This document shows, in pieces, positions 25,103 through 33,481 of a stretch of DNA of 64,000 bases; within the stretch, counting starts at the first letter, position 1, and each line of letters opens with the position of its first letter. The stretch comes from Streptomyces mayonensis (GTDB lineage: Bacteria > Actinomycetota > Actinomycetes > Streptomycetales > Streptomycetaceae): assembly GCF_018982965.1 (NCBI RefSeq), contig NZ_JACBYP010000016.1, positions 1 through 64,000 on the forward strand, read 5' to 3'. Below the pieces are notes generated by a model. It was not told the origin of the DNA, searched no databases, and saw only the letters and a list, made by a program, of their open reading frames with translations. Position numbers and translations under genes: made by a program.

Positions 25103-26899
25103 CTACTTGGCGTAGATCGCCTCGATCTCGTCCGCGTAGTCCTTCGCGACCACGTTCCGCTTCAGCTTCAGTGACGGAGTCAAGTGCCCCGACTCCTCCG
25201 TGAACTGGGCCCCCAGCACCCGGAACTTCCGCACGGACTCCGCCTTCGACACCGCCGCGTTCCCGTCGTCGACCGCGCCCTGAACCGCCGCGAGCAGATC
25301 CGGGTCCTCCCGCAGTGCCGCCGCCGTCGAACCGGCCGGTTTCCCGTGCTCCGCGCACCACCGGTCCAGGAACTCCTCGTCCAGGGTGACCAGCGCGCCC
25401 ACGAAGGGCCGGCCGTCGCCGACCACCATGCACTCCGCGACCAGCGCGTGCGCGCGGATGCGGTCCTCCATGACGGCCGGGGCGACGTTCTTGCCGCCCG
25501 CGGTGACGATGATCTCCTTCTTGCGGCCGGTGATCCGCAGATAGCCGTCCTCGTCCAGCGTCCCGATGTCACCGGTGTGGAACCAGCCGTCGGCCAGCGC
25601 CTCGGCGGTCGCGCCCGGGTTGTTCCAGTACTCCTTGAACAGGTGCTCGCCGTGCAGCAGCACCTCCCCGTCGTCCGCGATGCGCACCACGGAGCCGGGC
25701 AGCGGCTGGCCCACCGTGCCGATCTTCTGCCGGTCCCAGGGGTTGAAGGCGGTGGCCGCGCAGGACTCGGTCAGGCCGTAGCCCTCCAGGACCGTGAAGC
25801 CGATGCCGCGGAAGAAGTGGCCGAGCCGCTCGCCCAGCGGAGCGCCGCCCGAGATGGCGTACTCGCCGCGACCGCCGAGGACCGTGCGGAGCTTGCCGTA
25901 GACGAGCCGGTCGAACACCTTGTGCTTGACCTTCAGACCGAGCGACGGGCCCGATGGAGTGTCCAGGGCCTTGCTGTACGCGATCGCCGTGTCGGCGGCC
26001 TTGTCGAAGATCCTGCCCTTGCCGTCGGCCTGCGCCTTGGCGCGCGCCGAGTTGTAGACCTTCTCGAAGACCCGCGGCACCCCGAGGATCAGCGTGGGAC
26101 GGAAGGCGGCCAGCTCGTCGGTGAGGTTCTTGATGTCGGGGACGTTGCCCAGTTTGATCGGCGCGATCATCGGCGCGACCTGGACGAGGCGCCCGAAGAC
26201 GTGGGCGAGCGGGAGGAAGAGGAGGACCGAGCACTCACCGGTGCGGAAGAGCGGACGCAGCCGCTCGACGACGTTGCCGCACTCGGCGAAGAAGCTGCGG
26301 TGGGTGAGGACGCAGCCCTTGGGGCGGCCGGTGGTGCCGGAGGTGTAGACGATGGTCGCGGGATCGTCGGCCTTCGCGATCGAACCCCGTTCCTCGACGG
26401 CCCGGTCGGTGACGTCCTTGCCCAGGCGTCCCAGCTCCTCCACCGCCCCGGCGTCGATCTGCCAGACGTGCTTGAGGGCGGGCAGCTGCTCGCGCACCGA
26501 CTCGACGGCGGCGGCGTGCCCGGCCGACTCCACGACGCACGCCGTGGCACCCGAGTCGCTGAGGATCCACTGCACCTGCTCGGACGAGCTGGTCTCGTAC
26601 ACCGGCACCGTGACCGCTCCGGCGCTCCAGATCGCGAAGTCCAGCAGCGTCCACTCGTAGCGGGTGCGGGACATCAGGCCGACCCGGTCGCCCGGCTGGA
26701 CACCGGAGGCGATCAGGCCCTTGGCGGCGGAGTGGACCTCGGCGAGAAAGGTCCGCGCGGTCACGTCCTGCCAGGCACCTCCCACCTTGCGGGCGATGAC
26801 GGCGACGTCGGGATGCTGCGCGGCGTTTCTGCGGACGATGTCGGTCAGGTTTCCGTCCGTGGGGACCTCGTACAAGGCCGGAAGGCTGAACTCGCGCAA
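25103..26899 (-). CDS. Long-chain fatty acid-CoA ligase (AMP-forming)
   Basis: The 598-residue enzyme activates fatty acids to acyl-CoA via an acyl-adenylate. The AMP-binding P-loop-like motif TIVYTSGTTGRPKGC, the middle motif GYGLTES, the YxxTGD-like segment (GWFHTGDIGTLDEDGYLRITGRKKE) and the C-terminal lysine region (SLKLKRNVVAKDYADEI) are intact, so it should be active. It resembles FadD15-type ligases. Translation uses TTG at 26899 with gaggag about nine bases upstream; an ATG in that frame is lacking. A compound inverted repeat (cacggggc/gccccgtg, 25029-25078) sits between it and the convergent pimB' gene. Confidence 0.93.
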   Translation of the reverse strand: MREFSLPALYEVPTDGNLTDIVRRNAAQHPDVAVIARKVGGAWQDVTARTFLAEVHSAAKGLIASGVQPGDRVGLMSRTRYEWTLLDFAIWSAGAVTVPVYETSSSEQVQWILSDSGATACVVESAGHAAAVESVREQLPALKHVWQIDAGAVEELGRLGKDVTDRAVEERGSIAKADDPATIVYTSGTTGRPKGCVLTHRSFFAECGNVVERLRPLFRTGECSVLLFLPLAHVFGRLVQVAPMIAPIKLGNVPDIKNLTDELAAFRPTLILGVPRVFEKVYNSARAKAQADGKGRIFDKAADTAIAYSKALDTPSGPSLGLKVKHKVFDRLVYGKLRTVLGGRGEYAISGGAPLGERLGHFFRGIGFTVLEGYGLTESCAATAFNPWDRQKIGTVGQPLPGSVVRIADDGEVLLHGEHLFKEYWNNPGATAEALADGWFHTGDIGTLDEDGYLRITGRKKEIIVTAGGKNVAPAVMEDRIRAHALVAECMVVGDGRPFVGALVTLDEEFLDRWCAEHGKPAGSTAAALREDPDLLAAVQGAVDDGNAAVSKAESVRKFRVLGAQFTEESGHLTPSLKLKRNVVAKDYADEIEAIYAK

Positions 26900-27196
26900 G
26901 ACTGCTGCTCCTCATAGGGCGCCGGCGCCACGACACTGTGTGATGCGACGGTGCGGTCCAAGGCTCGGGCAAGGTGCTCCGGAGGCCACATGCTGGTCAC
27001 GCGCTGAACCGCACGACGATTCACATGTTGAAATCCTGAGCACGACTGGACTGCCCGGACGTTACCCGTCGGTATGCCTCCTCCGACAGGGGGTCCCCGC
27101 GAGATGTTCGCCGCGTCACACGGATGCTGTTTCCTTGGCGCACAGTAGTCGACGGATCATCCGACCAGCCAGTAACCGCAGGTCCGGCCGCCACTG
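26900..27196. other. Divergent intergenic region
   Basis: About 300 bases separate the acyl-CoA ligase gene (minus) from the phosphoesterase gene (plus). It is less G+C-rich than its surroundings in places (near 27015-27040) and must carry the ligase promoter. I see no open frame with a credible start, no RNA gene and no clear repeat. Confidence 0.5.
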
Positions 27197-27224
27197 TTCA
27201 CAACTGGCGCGCGCTGCTTACGCT
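27197..27224 (+). promoter_or_regulatory. Promoter for a leaderless phosphoesterase transcript
   Basis: TTCACA (27197-27202), a 16-base spacer and TACGCT (27219-27224) end eight bases before the ATG at 27233. It is the best -35/-10 pair in the window. Confidence 0.6.
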
Positions 27225-27232
27225 TGATCGCC

Positions 27233-28030
27233 ATGGCACCCACACCGGCTCACGACACGAGCACGCGCGTCCATGTGGTCAGCGACGTCCACGGCAACGC
27301 CCGCGACCTGGCCAGGGCCGGCGAGGGCGCCGACGCCCTGGTCTGCCTCGGGGACCTGATCCTCTTCCTCGACTACGCCGACCACTCGCGCGGCATCTTC
27401 CCCGACCTGTTCGGCGTCGAGAACGCCGACCGGCTGGTCGAGCTGCGCACCGCCCGCCGTTTCGACGAGGCACGAGAGCTGGGGTCACGGCTGTGGGCCG
27501 GTGTCGACGGGGACAGGACACAGCTGATCGAGGGGGCGGTACGCAGGCAGTACGCCGAACTGTTCGCCGCCTTCCCCACCCCCACCTACGCGACCTACGG
27601 CAATGTCGACATGCCGCCTCTGTGGCCGGAGTACGCCGGACCCGGCACGACCGTCCTGGACGGGGAGCGGGTGGAGATCGGCGGCCGTGTCTTCGGCTTC
27701 GTCGGCGGCGGGCTGCGGACGCCGATGCGCACGCCGTACGAGATCGGCGACGAGGAGTACGCCGCGAAGATCGAGGCCGTCGGCGAGGTGGACGTGCTGT
27801 GCACGCACATCCCGCCGCAGGTGCCGGAGCTGGTCTACGACACGGTGGCGCGGCGCTTCGAGCGGGGCAGCAGGGCGCTGCTCGACGCGATCCGGCGCAC
27901 CCGGCCCCGGTACGCGCTGTTCGGGCACGTGCACCAGCCGCTGGCCCGGCGGATGCGCGTCGGCGCGACCGAGTGCGTGAACGTGGGCCACTTCGCCTCG
28001 ACCGGCCGGCCGTGGGTCATGGAGTGGTGA
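27233..28030 (+). CDS. Calcineurin-like metallophosphoesterase
   Basis: The 265-residue protein has the metal-binding motifs of the family in order: SDVHGN near the N-terminus, GDL, the GN of YGNVDM, then CTHIPP and GHVHQP. It should bind two metal ions and hydrolyse phosphomonoesters or diesters (nucleotide, nucleic acid or phosphoprotein); the substrate cannot be told. The ATG at 27233 fits a leaderless transcript and is preferred over an upstream TTG at 27224 that lies inside the -10 box. Confidence 0.85.
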   Translation: MAPTPAHDTSTRVHVVSDVHGNARDLARAGEGADALVCLGDLILFLDYADHSRGIFPDLFGVENADRLVELRTARRFDEARELGSRLWAGVDGDRTQLIEGAVRRQYAELFAAFPTPTYATYGNVDMPPLWPEYAGPGTTVLDGERVEIGGRVFGFVGGGLRTPMRTPYEIGDEEYAAKIEAVGEVDVLCTHIPPQVPELVYDTVARRFERGSRALLDAIRRTRPRYALFGHVHQPLARRMRVGATECVNVGHFASTGRPWVMEW

Positions 28031-28143
28031 CCGCGCAGGGCCGGGCCCGCACCGGCGGGCGGTGACGTTCGCCGGGCCCGTGCGCGGTAGCCTTCACGCG
28101 GCACGCACACCAAGTACCGGCCGCATCCGGAGGAGCCACGGCG

Positions 28144-28578
28144 ATGGCGGAACACACCAGCTCGAGCATCACGATCGACGCGGCACCGGCCGACGTGATG
28201 GAGGTGATCGCCGACTTCGCCCGCTACCCGGACTGGACCGGTGAGGTGAAGGAGGCCGAGGTCCTCGCCTCCGACGCCGAGGGCCGTGCCGAGCAGGTCC
28301 GGCTCGTCATGGACGCCGGGGCGATCAAGGACGACCAGACGCTGGCCTACACCTGGACCGGCGAGCACGAGGTCTCCTGGACCCTGGTGAAGTCCCAGAT
28401 GCTGCGCTCCCTCGACGGCTCCTACCTCCTGCGCCCCGAGGGCAAGGGCACGGAGGTCACCTACCGTCTCACGGTCGACGTCAAGATCCCCATGCTCGGC
28501 ATGATCAAGCGCAAGGCGGAGAAGGTCATCATCGACAGGGCCCTGGCAGGCCTCAAAAAGCGAGTAGAAACCAAGTAA
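28144..28578 (+). CDS. SRPBCC (START-like) family protein
   Basis: This 144-residue protein has the helix-grip fold pattern of polyketide cyclase/dehydrase-like lipid-binding proteins (SSSITIDAAPADVMEVIADFARYPDW at the start, a long C-terminal amphipathic helix VIIDRALAGLKKRVETK). Members bind hydrophobic ligands in a cavity. The ligand is unknown. There is a strong ribosome site (ggagg) upstream. It lies just before a repeat-rich gap. Confidence 0.85.
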   Translation: MAEHTSSSITIDAAPADVMEVIADFARYPDWTGEVKEAEVLASDAEGRAEQVRLVMDAGAIKDDQTLAYTWTGEHEVSWTLVKSQMLRSLDGSYLLRPEGKGTEVTYRLTVDVKIPMLGMIKRKAEKVIIDRALAGLKKRVETK

Positions 28579-28598
28579 CAGCCCCTCGCCCCCAGCTG

Positions 28599-28706
28599 CG
28601 AGCAGTCGCCCCCCTAGCTGCGGGCAATCGTGCCGCTGGGGCGGCACGGGTGGGCGCTGGGGGCACCCCCTCTGGGGGAGGCACCCCGTAAGCGCCGGGT
28701 TGCGCG
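28599..28706. repeat. Dispersed intergenic repeat, copy A, with nested palindromic element
   Basis: Blocks agctgcgggcaatcgtgcc (28616-28634), ggggcggcacgggtgggcgct (28638-28658, first 20 shown in part) and gcaccccgtaagcgccggg (28681-28699) recur in the same order at 48181-48284 (copy B). A palindromic segment (28658-28681) is inserted between the second and third blocks here but not in copy B. Confidence 0.8.
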
Positions 28707-28747
28707 CCCCCCCGGCCAGCACGCACGCCGGGCACTCCGTCAGCCCA

Positions 28748-28803
28748 GGGCACCCCCGCCGGGCACGACAGGCGCGGGCACCCCCGCCGGGCACGACAGG
28801 CGC
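28748..28803. repeat. Perfect 28-bp tandem repeat, two copies
   Basis: 28748-28775 and 28776-28803 are identical (gggcacccccgccgggcacg then acaggcgc). They lie immediately upstream of the -10 box of the ArsA-like gene, where its -35 region would be. Confidence 0.95.
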
Positions 28804-28817
28804 CGCCCAGGCCCAGG

Positions 28818-28823
28818 TACCGT
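28818..28823 (+). promoter_or_regulatory. Candidate -10 box, leaderless start of the ArsA-like gene
   Basis: TACCGT ends eight bases before the ATG at 28832. Confidence 0.5.
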
Positions 28824-28831
28824 TCACCCCC

Positions 28832-30004
28832 ATGCGCACCCTCCTGCTCACGGGCCCAGGCGGCACCGGCCGTACCACCCTCGCCGCCGCCACCGCGCTC
28901 ACCGCGGCCCGCCAGGGCACCCGCACCCTCCTCCTCGGCACCGACCGCGACGACACGCTCGGCGCCGCACTCGGCGTGCGCACCGGCCCGGCACCCACCC
29001 GCGTCGAACCCCGCCTCACCGTCTGGCGGCCGGACCCCGCCCAGGGCTTCCGGGACGGCCTCGCCGCCCTCCAGGACCGCGCTGCCTCCGCCCTCGACCT
29101 CCTCGGTGCCGCCCGCCTCGACCCCGAGGAGCTGACCCCGCTGCCCGGCGCCGACGACCTGGCCCTCCTGCGTGCCCTGCGCGAGGCCGCGCTCGCCGAG
29201 GCGCACGACCTCCTCGTCGTCGACCTCCCGCCCGCGCCGCGCGCCCTCGCCCTGCTCGCCGCACCGGAGGAGCTGCGCCGCTGCCTGCGCCGCCTGCTCC
29301 CGCCCGAACGGCAGGCGGCCCGCGCCCTGCGCCCCGTCCTCGGCCGGCTCGCGGGCGTCCCGCTGCCCACCGAGGCGCTGTACGAGACCGCCGCCCGCTG
29401 GGAGCTGGAGCTGGCCGCCACCGAGGCCGTCCTCGCCGACCGGAACACCGTCGTACGGCTGGTCGCCGAGCCCGGCCCGGCCGGCGCCGACGCCGTCAGG
29501 ACCGCCACCCTCGGCCTCGCCCTGCGCGGCCTGCGCACCGACCTGCTGGTCGCCAACCGCGTCCTGCCCGAGGACGTCCCGGCGGACAGCTGGCTCGGCG
29601 GACCGCTGGCCCAGCAGCGCAAGACGCTGGCGGAGTGGCACGGCACCCATGACGTACGCACCGTCCCCCACCTGGGACACGACCCGCGCGGCACCGACGA
29701 CCTCGCCGCCCTCGGCGCACCGGGCGCGGGCGCCGGTGCCGCCCCGGTCGAGTGGCCCGTCACCGACCGGCTGGCCGAGGACGGCGTACTGGTCTGGCGC
29801 ATCCCGCTGCCCGGCGCCGTCCGCGAGGAACTCGACCTGGTCCGCCGCGGTGACGAACTGGTCGTCGCCGCCGGTCCGTTCCGCCGTACCGTCCCGCTGC
29901 CCTCCGCGCTGCGCCGCTGCACCGTCGACGGGGCCGCGCTCCGCGAGGACACGCTCACCGTCCGGTTCACGCCGGACCCGGGGCTGTGGCCGCGCGGACA
30001 CTGA
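28832..30004 (+). CDS. ArsA/GET3-like ATPase with degenerate P-loop
   Basis: The 390-residue protein looks like an anion-transporting-ATPase (ArsA/GET3) relative of the deviant-Walker-A group. The P-loop reads GPGGTGRTT (residues 8-16): the invariant catalytic lysine position holds arginine, and the signature lysine of this class is also absent. A second acidic motif (LLVVDLPPAPRAL) corresponds to switch/Walker B. The C-terminal part contains RIPLPG and a beta-rich end as in actinobacterial ArsA-like proteins. ATP hydrolysis may be impaired. It precedes the glkA-linked gene in the same direction; whether they are co-transcribed is unclear. Confidence 0.75.
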   Translation: MRTLLLTGPGGTGRTTLAAATALTAARQGTRTLLLGTDRDDTLGAALGVRTGPAPTRVEPRLTVWRPDPAQGFRDGLAALQDRAASALDLLGAARLDPEELTPLPGADDLALLRALREAALAEAHDLLVVDLPPAPRALALLAAPEELRRCLRRLLPPERQAARALRPVLGRLAGVPLPTEALYETAARWELELAATEAVLADRNTVVRLVAEPGPAGADAVRTATLGLALRGLRTDLLVANRVLPEDVPADSWLGGPLAQQRKTLAEWHGTHDVRTVPHLGHDPRGTDDLAALGAPGAGAGAAPVEWPVTDRLAEDGVLVWRIPLPGAVREELDLVRRGDELVVAAGPFRRTVPLPSALRRCTVDGAALREDTLTVRFTPDPGLWPRGH

Positions 30005-30061
30005 ACCGAGCGCGGCCGTTCGGGTAACGTCGTAGGGACGAACCGTAGTCAGGAGTCCGTC

Positions 30062-30634
30062 ATGAGCGAAGAGCTCCCTCCGCCCGAGGCCCCCCGCCCC
30101 GATGAGGCCGACACGGTCGACCGGGCCCGCGGGGGCGACACGGTCGACGAGCCGCGAGCGACCGACGCCGACGCCTGGGCCACGGCGTGCGCCGAGGACC
30201 TGGAGGCCGAGAAGGCCCGCCGCCGGGCCGAGTACGGACCACCGCCCGGCTCCGCCGCCGAAGAGCTGCGCCGGCTCTTCGACACCGTCGCCGACAAGCT
30301 GTCCGGTCTCCAGTCCCCGCTGCTCGGCCAGGTCGCCGGACCGGCCGCCCAGCAGGTGGTCCGGCAGGTCGTCCAGCAGGCGAAGGCCGCGGTCGAACCG
30401 GTCGTCGAGCGCAACCCCGACGTCTTCGACCACCTCGCGGCCGCCGGCGGTGAACTGCTCGCCGCCTACCGCTCCGCCGTCCAGAACCAGGAGCGCCGCT
30501 GGACCGCCGGGGACACCGCGGCGAAGGACTCGCGCGACCCTCGTGACACCCGTGACCTGGACGAACGCGACCACGACGGCCGCGACGAGGGCGACGGGGG
30601 CACCGGCCCGGGACAACGCATCGACCTGGACTGA
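30062..30634 (+). CDS. SCO2127-like protein encoded upstream of glucokinase (DUF5304 type)
   Basis: The 190-residue acidic protein has a disordered N-terminus, a central helical region (about 65-140; AAEELRRLFDTVADKLSGLQSPLLGQ...AAQQVVRQVVQQAKAAVEP) and a charged tail with DxRD repeats. In S. coelicolor the gene in this place is SCO2127, reported to raise glucokinase activity and glucose repression when added to certain mutants; its mechanism is not settled. Its stop is 54 bases from glkA, in the same direction. A weak ribosome site (caggag) precedes the ATG. Confidence 0.82.
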   Translation: MSEELPPPEAPRPDEADTVDRARGGDTVDEPRATDADAWATACAEDLEAEKARRRAEYGPPPGSAAEELRRLFDTVADKLSGLQSPLLGQVAGPAAQQVVRQVVQQAKAAVEPVVERNPDVFDHLAAAGGELLAAYRSAVQNQERRWTAGDTAAKDSRDPRDTRDLDERDHDGRDEGDGGTGPGQRIDLD

Positions 30635-30688
30635 GCCCCGCCTCGGGTACGGTTGCCCTCAGCGGGGCTCGACCGAACTGAGGGATTC

Positions 30689-31642
30689 ATGGGACTCACC
30701 ATCGGCGTCGACATCGGCGGCACGAAGATCGCGGCCGGCGTGGTCGACGAGGAAGGCAACATCCTCTCGACCCACAAGGTGCCGACCCCCACCACACCCG
30801 AGGCCATCGTGGACGCCATCGCCTCCGCGGTCGAGGGCGCACGGGTGGGCCACGAGATCGTCGGTGTGGGCATCGGCGCCGCCGGATACGTCAACCGCCA
30901 GCGCTCCACGGTCTACTTCGCACCCAACATCGACTGGCGCCAGGAGCCGCTCAAGGAGAAGGTCGAGGCCCGCGTCGGACTCCCGGTCGTCGTGGAGAAC
31001 GACGCGAACGCCGCGGCCTGGGGCGAGTACAGGTTCGGCGGCGGCAAGGGACACCGCAACGTCATCTGCATCACCCTCGGCACCGGCCTCGGCGGCGGCA
31101 TCATCATCGGCAACAAGCTGCGCCGCGGCCACTTCGGCGTGGCCGCCGAGTTCGGCCACATCCGCATGGTGCCGGACGGCCTGCTGTGCGGCTGCGGCTC
31201 GCAGGGCTGCTGGGAGCAGTACGCGTCGGGACGGGCGCTGGTGAGGTACGCCAAGCAGCGGGCCAACGCCACCCCCGAGCGCGCCGAGGTGCTCCTCGCC
31301 CTCGGCGACGGCACCCCCGAGGGCATCGAGGGCAAGCACATCTCCGTCGCCGCCCGCCAGGGCTGCCCGGTCGCCGTCGACTCCTACCGGGAGCTGGCCC
31401 GCTGGGCCGGTGCCGGACTGGCCGACCTGGCCTCGCTCTTCGACCCGTCCGCCTTCATCGTCGGCGGCGGCCTCTCCGACGAGGGCGACCTGGTCCTCGA
31501 CCCGATCCGCAAGTCCTACAAGCGGTGGCTGGTCGGCGGCAACTGGCGTCCGGTCGCCGACGTGATCGCCGCTCAGCTGGGCAACAAGGCGGGCCTGGTG
31601 GGCGCGGCCGACCTGGCCAGGGAACCCGACCCGATCATGTAG
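30689..31642 (+). CDS. glkA: Glucokinase (ROK family)
   Basis: The 317-residue protein has the exact length of Streptomyces GlkA. It phosphorylates glucose and also mediates carbon catabolite repression. Visible are the ATP phosphate motif GVDIGGTKIAAG, the active-site segment VVENDANAAAWGE, LGTGLGGGII, and the ROK zinc motif CGCGSQGCWEQYASG, in which Cys residues and an upstream histidine (EFGHI) bind zinc. The ATG at 30689 follows agggatt; a longer frame to 30653 is not needed. Confidence 0.97.
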   Translation: MGLTIGVDIGGTKIAAGVVDEEGNILSTHKVPTPTTPEAIVDAIASAVEGARVGHEIVGVGIGAAGYVNRQRSTVYFAPNIDWRQEPLKEKVEARVGLPVVVENDANAAAWGEYRFGGGKGHRNVICITLGTGLGGGIIIGNKLRRGHFGVAAEFGHIRMVPDGLLCGCGSQGCWEQYASGRALVRYAKQRANATPERAEVLLALGDGTPEGIEGKHISVAARQGCPVAVDSYRELARWAGAGLADLASLFDPSAFIVGGGLSDEGDLVLDPIRKSYKRWLVGGNWRPVADVIAAQLGNKAGLVGAADLAREPDPIM

Positions 31643-31718
31643 CGGCACAGCAGGCCGAGAGGCCCGTTCCCACGACAGAGCCCGTCGAGCCCCCAGCGAG
31701 GGACGGCGGGCCTCGTCG

Positions 31719-31724
31719 TATCTT
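31719..31724 (+). promoter_or_regulatory. Candidate -10 box, leaderless start of the EEP-family gene
   Basis: TATCTT ends seven bases before the ATG at 31732; no ribosome site lies between them. Confidence 0.5.
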
Positions 31725-31731
31725 GATCCGC

Positions 31732-32496
31732 ATGGCAACGTCCTCCCTCCCCGCCCTGCCCAACTCCCGCACCGAACCCGACGGTTCCGCCGTCGTCCGG
31801 GTGCTGAGCTACAACATCCGCTCCCTGCGCGACGACACCGCCGCCCTCGCCCGCGTCATCGGCGCCTGCGCCCCCGACCTGGTGCTGCTCCAGGAGGCTC
31901 CCCGCCTCTTCCGCTGGCGCAAGAAGATCACCCGGCTCGCCGCCGCGTCCGACCTGGTCCTGCTCTCCGGCGGCGGCACCGCCGCGGGCCCCGCGCTGCT
32001 GTGCTCCCTGCGGGCCACCGTGGAGCGCACCGAGGACGTACTGCTCCCGCTCACCCCCGGCCAGCACCGCCGGGGCCTCGCCACCGCCGTGGTCCGGATC
32101 GGCGGGGCCCGTCTCGGCGTCCTCAGCACCCACCTGTCGCTGCGGCCGGACGAGCGCTACGAGCAGGCCGGACTGCTCCTCGACCAGCTGGCCGCCCTCG
32201 GTGTGCAGCACGCCGTGGCGGGCGGCGACCTCAACGAGCCCCCGGGCGGCCGCACCTTCCGGCGGCTCGGCGACGGGCTGCGGGACTGCTGGACCGCTGC
32301 GCCCTGGGGCGGCGAGTACACCTTCCCCGCCACGGCCCCGGACCGCCGCATCGACGCGGTGTTCGTCACCGAGGGCGTCGAGGTGCTGGGCTGCGGGGTG
32401 CCGTCGGGACTGCCGGGAGTGGCCGAGGGCGACCTGCGGACGGCCACGGACCACCTCCCGGTCCTGACCGCCCTCCGCGTACCCGCGACCACCTGA
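31732..32496 (+). CDS. Endonuclease/exonuclease/phosphatase family protein
   Basis: The 254-residue protein has the DNase I-like fold motifs: VLSYNIRSL (metal-binding Asn), LVLLQEAP (catalytic Glu), STHLSL, GGDLNEPPG, and a final RRIDAVFV...TDHLPVL with the catalytic His. It needs Mg2+ and should hydrolyse phosphodiesters or phosphate esters. There is no signal peptide, so it is cytosolic. The substrate is not indicated. Confidence 0.87.
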   Translation: MATSSLPALPNSRTEPDGSAVVRVLSYNIRSLRDDTAALARVIGACAPDLVLLQEAPRLFRWRKKITRLAAASDLVLLSGGGTAAGPALLCSLRATVERTEDVLLPLTPGQHRRGLATAVVRIGGARLGVLSTHLSLRPDERYEQAGLLLDQLAALGVQHAVAGGDLNEPPGGRTFRRLGDGLRDCWTAAPWGGEYTFPATAPDRRIDAVFVTEGVEVLGCGVPSGLPGVAEGDLRTATDHLPVLTALRVPATT

Positions 32497-32595
32497 CCGC
32501 GGGTCCCCGCGCCACCGCGCCGCCCGCCCGGGCGGACACCGGACCACCATCCCGGGGCCGTCGCCGCGCCACCGCCCCGCGGCCGCCTCGCTGCC

Positions 32596-32751
32596 GTCAC
32601 TGGAGAAGCGGTGCGATCCCCATCCCGGGCTGCCGTCGGAGGACCGTGCGTGCCCTCTGGGCTGCCGTCGGAGAAGTGGTGCGTGCCACCCGGCCCGTCA
32701 CTGGAGAAACGGTGCGATCCCCCTCCCGGGCCGCCGTCGGAGGACCGTGCG
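32596..32751. repeat. Intergenic tandem repeat, period 101 bp with ~50-bp sub-units
   Basis: 32596-32650 and 32697-32751 match nearly perfectly (start gtcactggagaa, end ggaccgtgcg), period 101; gccgtcggag-ga/aa...gtgcg sub-units recur about every 45-50 bases between them. They fill most of the 313-base gap between two convergent genes (32497-32809). I see no gene there. Confidence 0.8.
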
Positions 32752-32809
32752 AACCACCCGGGCCGCCGCAGGACGACCTGCGCCCCCCTCCGGGACCGCC
32801 GCGCCGCCG

Positions 32810-33481
32810 CTAGACCACCGCGCCGCGGCCCGGATCGTCGTCGTCCTCGTCGCCCGTCCGCATCCGTACGACCAGGGTGGCGAAGCCGCCGAGGAAGCCG
32901 CCGATGCTCAGGGTCGCCAGCCACCACGTCATGTCCCAGCCCAGCACCACCGCCAGCAGGAGCAGCACGGGACCGCCCAGCACGCCCAGCCAGGCGAACT
33001 TCGAGGTGGTGTCGCCCTCGGGCAGCGGCGGCGGCTCGGGCGGCACGAAGTGGCCCTCGTCGTCCTCGTCGAAGTCGTCGTCCGACGGCTCGGCCGGCGT
33101 GTGGTCACGGGGTCCGACACCCGGCGCGAACGCGACGGAGCCGCCCAGCGGCCGGGCCGGGGACGACCGGTCCGCCGCGGGCTCCTCGTCGTCCGTGCCG
33201 TTCACACCGTTCGTGTCAGGGGTGGTGCCGTTCGTCTCGGGCTCCAGGAGTGCCAGGTCCTCGACCGACTTGAACGGCTTCGCGCCGGGCGGATCCGGGG
33301 GCTCCTCCCCGTACCCGGCGACGATCGCGGCCCAGGCGGCCTCCTCGTCCACGGGCGTGGCCGGGCCCTCGAGCCGGTCATCGGGACGGTCCCCGGGCCC
33401 CGGGTCCGCCGCGCGCTCCCGGCCGCCCTCGCCGTGCTCCCGCTCCTCGCGGTCCTCGCGGTCGGAGTCGTGCTCAGCCAC
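32810..33481 (-). CDS. Acidic membrane-anchored protein of unknown function
   Basis: The 223-residue protein starts with a highly charged disordered part (about 1-140, rich in Glu, Asp, Pro), then has two short membrane helices near the C-terminus (LGVLGGPVLLLLAVVLGW and WWLATLSIGGFLGGFATLVV) and an acidic end. The orientation and role are unknown. The GTG start at 33481 overlaps the end of the esterase gene by eight bases, so the two are translationally coupled and probably work together. Confidence 0.8.
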   Translation of the reverse strand: MAEHDSDREDREEREHGEGGRERAADPGPGDRPDDRLEGPATPVDEEAAWAAIVAGYGEEPPDPPGAKPFKSVEDLALLEPETNGTTPDTNGVNGTDDEEPAADRSSPARPLGGSVAFAPGVGPRDHTPAEPSDDDFDEDDEGHFVPPEPPPLPEGDTTSKFAWLGVLGGPVLLLLAVVLGWDMTWWLATLSIGGFLGGFATLVVRMRTGDEDDDDPGRGAVV

